Source: Diaphorobacter aerolatus
GTDB lineage: Bacteria; Pseudomonadota; Gammaproteobacteria; Burkholderiales; Burkholderiaceae_C
Length of the DNA: 64,000 bases
Direction of reading: 5' to 3'
NCBI RefSeq assembly: GCF_014489535.1
Contig: NZ_CP060783.1
Span: 2,728,001 to 2,792,000, forward strand
Part shown: in pieces, positions 63,047 through 64,000 of the stretch
Layout of the letters: each line of letters starts with the position of its first letter
How positions within the stretch are numbered: position 1 is the stretch's first letter
The notes under the pieces: generated by a model
Databases searched by the model: none
Told to the model about the DNA's origin: nothing
What the model saw: the letters and a program-made list of their open reading frames with translations, nothing else
Translations under genes and position numbers: made by a program

Positions 63047-64000
63047 TCAGAACGGCGGATCGTCTTCCTCTTCACCGTGGGTGACGACAGCCGCGGACTG
63101 GTCCACAGCCGCCGGTTGCCTGTCCGCGTCGGAGCGCGCGGTGGCCGTGGTTGTCGCGCCGCCCAGCTCGGTACGCCCTTCTCCGCCAAGCGCTTCGACC
63201 AGATCGGGCAGCAGCTTGCTCAACTCGCCCGTAGCAATCGCCACGTCGGCGTCAAAGCCCGCGTCGTCCTGCTTCTGGCCCTCGAAGACCGTGTCGAGGA
63301 ACGACACCTTCTTGATCTGCAGACTCTCGGTGAGCACGAACGACACGCGGTCGTCCCAGCTCATCGCGAGCTTGGTGGGCAGCTTGCCCTGGTCGATGTG
63401 TTCGCGGATTTCGTCGATGTCGAGCGGATGGCGCGAATAGCGCACCACGGCCTTGGCCTCGTCGGCGCTTTTGAGTTCGCATTCGCGGTCGACGCTGAAA
63501 CCCACCGGCGGCTCCTGCTCCTTGAGCCAGTGCGCCATGCAGGCCTGGGGCGATTCCTGCGTGTCGAGCAGCGCCACCGCAAAGCCGGGCAGCGCTTCGA
63601 CCAGCATGGTCACGACCTCGTCGGCCCTGCCCTGGCTGCCCGCATCGAGCACCAGCAGATAGGCCGCTGGATCGATCCAGACCCAGGTCGAGCCCTGCTT
63701 GGTGAACGCCATCGGCAGCAGGTCGAGCTTGGCCTCTTCCTTGAGTTCCTTGCTTTCCTTCTTGCCGGGCTTGCGGCCGGTTTCCTGCTCGATGCGCTCG
63801 GCCTTTTCCTTGACCTTGCGTGCCAGCACCGAACCGGGCAGCACCTTGGCCTCGCTCATGAGGCGCAGAATCCACTGTCCACCAACCGATTCGACGAGCG
63901 GGCCATGCTCCTCGCCACGTGGCGGCACCCAGCCCACGGATCGCTCCTGCGTCGCGCCGCATTCCTCGAACACGGACTTGGCGAGCGCCTCTTCCAACTG
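63047..64000 (-). CDS. rdgC: Recombination-associated protein RdgC (partial)
   Basis: C-terminal 317 residues or so; the gene continues beyond the right edge, so the start and first ~20 residues are missing. FEECGATQERSVGWVPPRGE, MSEAKVLPGSVLARKVKEKA and ERIEQETGRKPGKKESKELK match RdgC; VLTESLQIKKVSFLDTVFEG is its conserved C-terminal part. RdgC is a ring-shaped DNA-binding protein that restrains RecA. The C-terminal acidic tail ending EEEDDPPF resembles that of single-stranded DNA-binding proteins, a feature of betaproteobacterial forms as far as I know. Convergent with dctA. Confidence 0.94.
   Translation of the reverse strand, partial: QLEEALAKSVFEECGATQERSVGWVPPRGEEHGPLVESVGGQWILRLMSEAKVLPGSVLARKVKEKAERIEQETGRKPGKKESKELKEEAKLDLLPMAFTKQGSTWVWIDPAAYLLVLDAGSQGRADEVVTMLVEALPGFAVALLDTQESPQACMAHWLKEQEPPVGFSVDRECELKSADEAKAVVRYSRHPLDIDEIREHIDQGKLPTKLAMSWDDRVSFVLTESLQIKKVSFLDTVFEGQKQDDAGFDADVAIATGELSKLLPDLVEALGGEGRTELGGATTTATARSDADRQPAAVDQSAAVVTHGEEEDDPPF

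Noticed and set aside
1-64000. tRNA, rRNA, CRISPR, prophage or transposase genes
   Set aside because: Read for on both strands; none seen.

Overview
The window is high-GC, gene-dense DNA typical of a Burkholderiales betaproteobacterium, most likely Comamonadaceae. The signs are Bug-type (TctC) periplasmic receptors, the block mnmG-rsmG-lysE-parA-hydrolase-parB, a flotillin/PspA/DUF2170 cluster and AAGGAGACA-type ribosome binding sites. It is chromosomal core-type DNA close to the replication origin: chromosomal parAB, mnmG/rsmG, several canonical parS sites at 30.0-33.7 kb, and an AT-richer DnaA-box cluster at 54.0-54.4 kb. I saw no rRNA, tRNA, transposase, phage or CRISPR array.

Layout. 0-5.1 kb: the start of an XRE/HipB-like regulator gene, then a KaiC-KaiB-KaiB-hybrid histidine kinase operon (clock-like signalling). 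5.2-9.3 kb: IclR regulator, GMC oxidoreductase and MHS-family transporter. 9.3-11.9 kb: a GlsB/YeaQ membrane protein, then leuA preceded by a leucine-rich leader peptide gene and a long hairpin. 12-16.4 kb: SGNH hydrolase, Bug receptor, M20 carboxypeptidase and pyrimidine-dimer glycosylase. 16.5-18.9 kb: a four-lipoprotein operon (CsgG, small lipoprotein, DUF4810, DUF799). 19-25.6 kb: MFS/AraC pair, small SRPBCC/VOC/DUF1428 genes, TetR regulator, flavin reductase and acetyltransferase. 25.8-26.8 kb: a CsgG-like lipoprotein carrying a peptidoglycan-binding domain. 27-32.5 kb: the parB-hydrolase-parA-lysE-rsmG-mnmG block. 32.9-35 kb: glutathione transferase and Old Yellow Enzyme, followed by a 175-bp foldback element. 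35.1-45.1 kb: a five-gene membrane-stress type operon (DUF2170, PspA, OB-fold membrane protein, flotillin, 1823-residue AAA ATPase). 45.2-50.5 kb: copper module (copA, TonB receptor, copZ, cueR) with two CueR-type promoters. 50.5-53.8 kb: LysR, Bug receptor, 2-hydroxyacid dehydrogenase, DUF3297. 54 kb: origin-like DnaA-box cluster. 54.5-63 kb: nucleoside-recognition membrane protein, NarL-type response regulator, an unknown gene, LysR/tautomerase, hybrid histidine kinase and DctA. The window ends inside rdgC.

Fourteen genes are broken by frameshifts. Every one is repaired by adding one base (two sites in one gene), mostly in short G/C runs, and none needs a deletion. This is most simply read as systematic under-calling of homopolymers in the assembly rather than gene decay, so I annotate these as single CDSs and give the frameshift site. 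If they are real, the KaiC, both histidine kinases, the TonB receptor and others would be non-functional.
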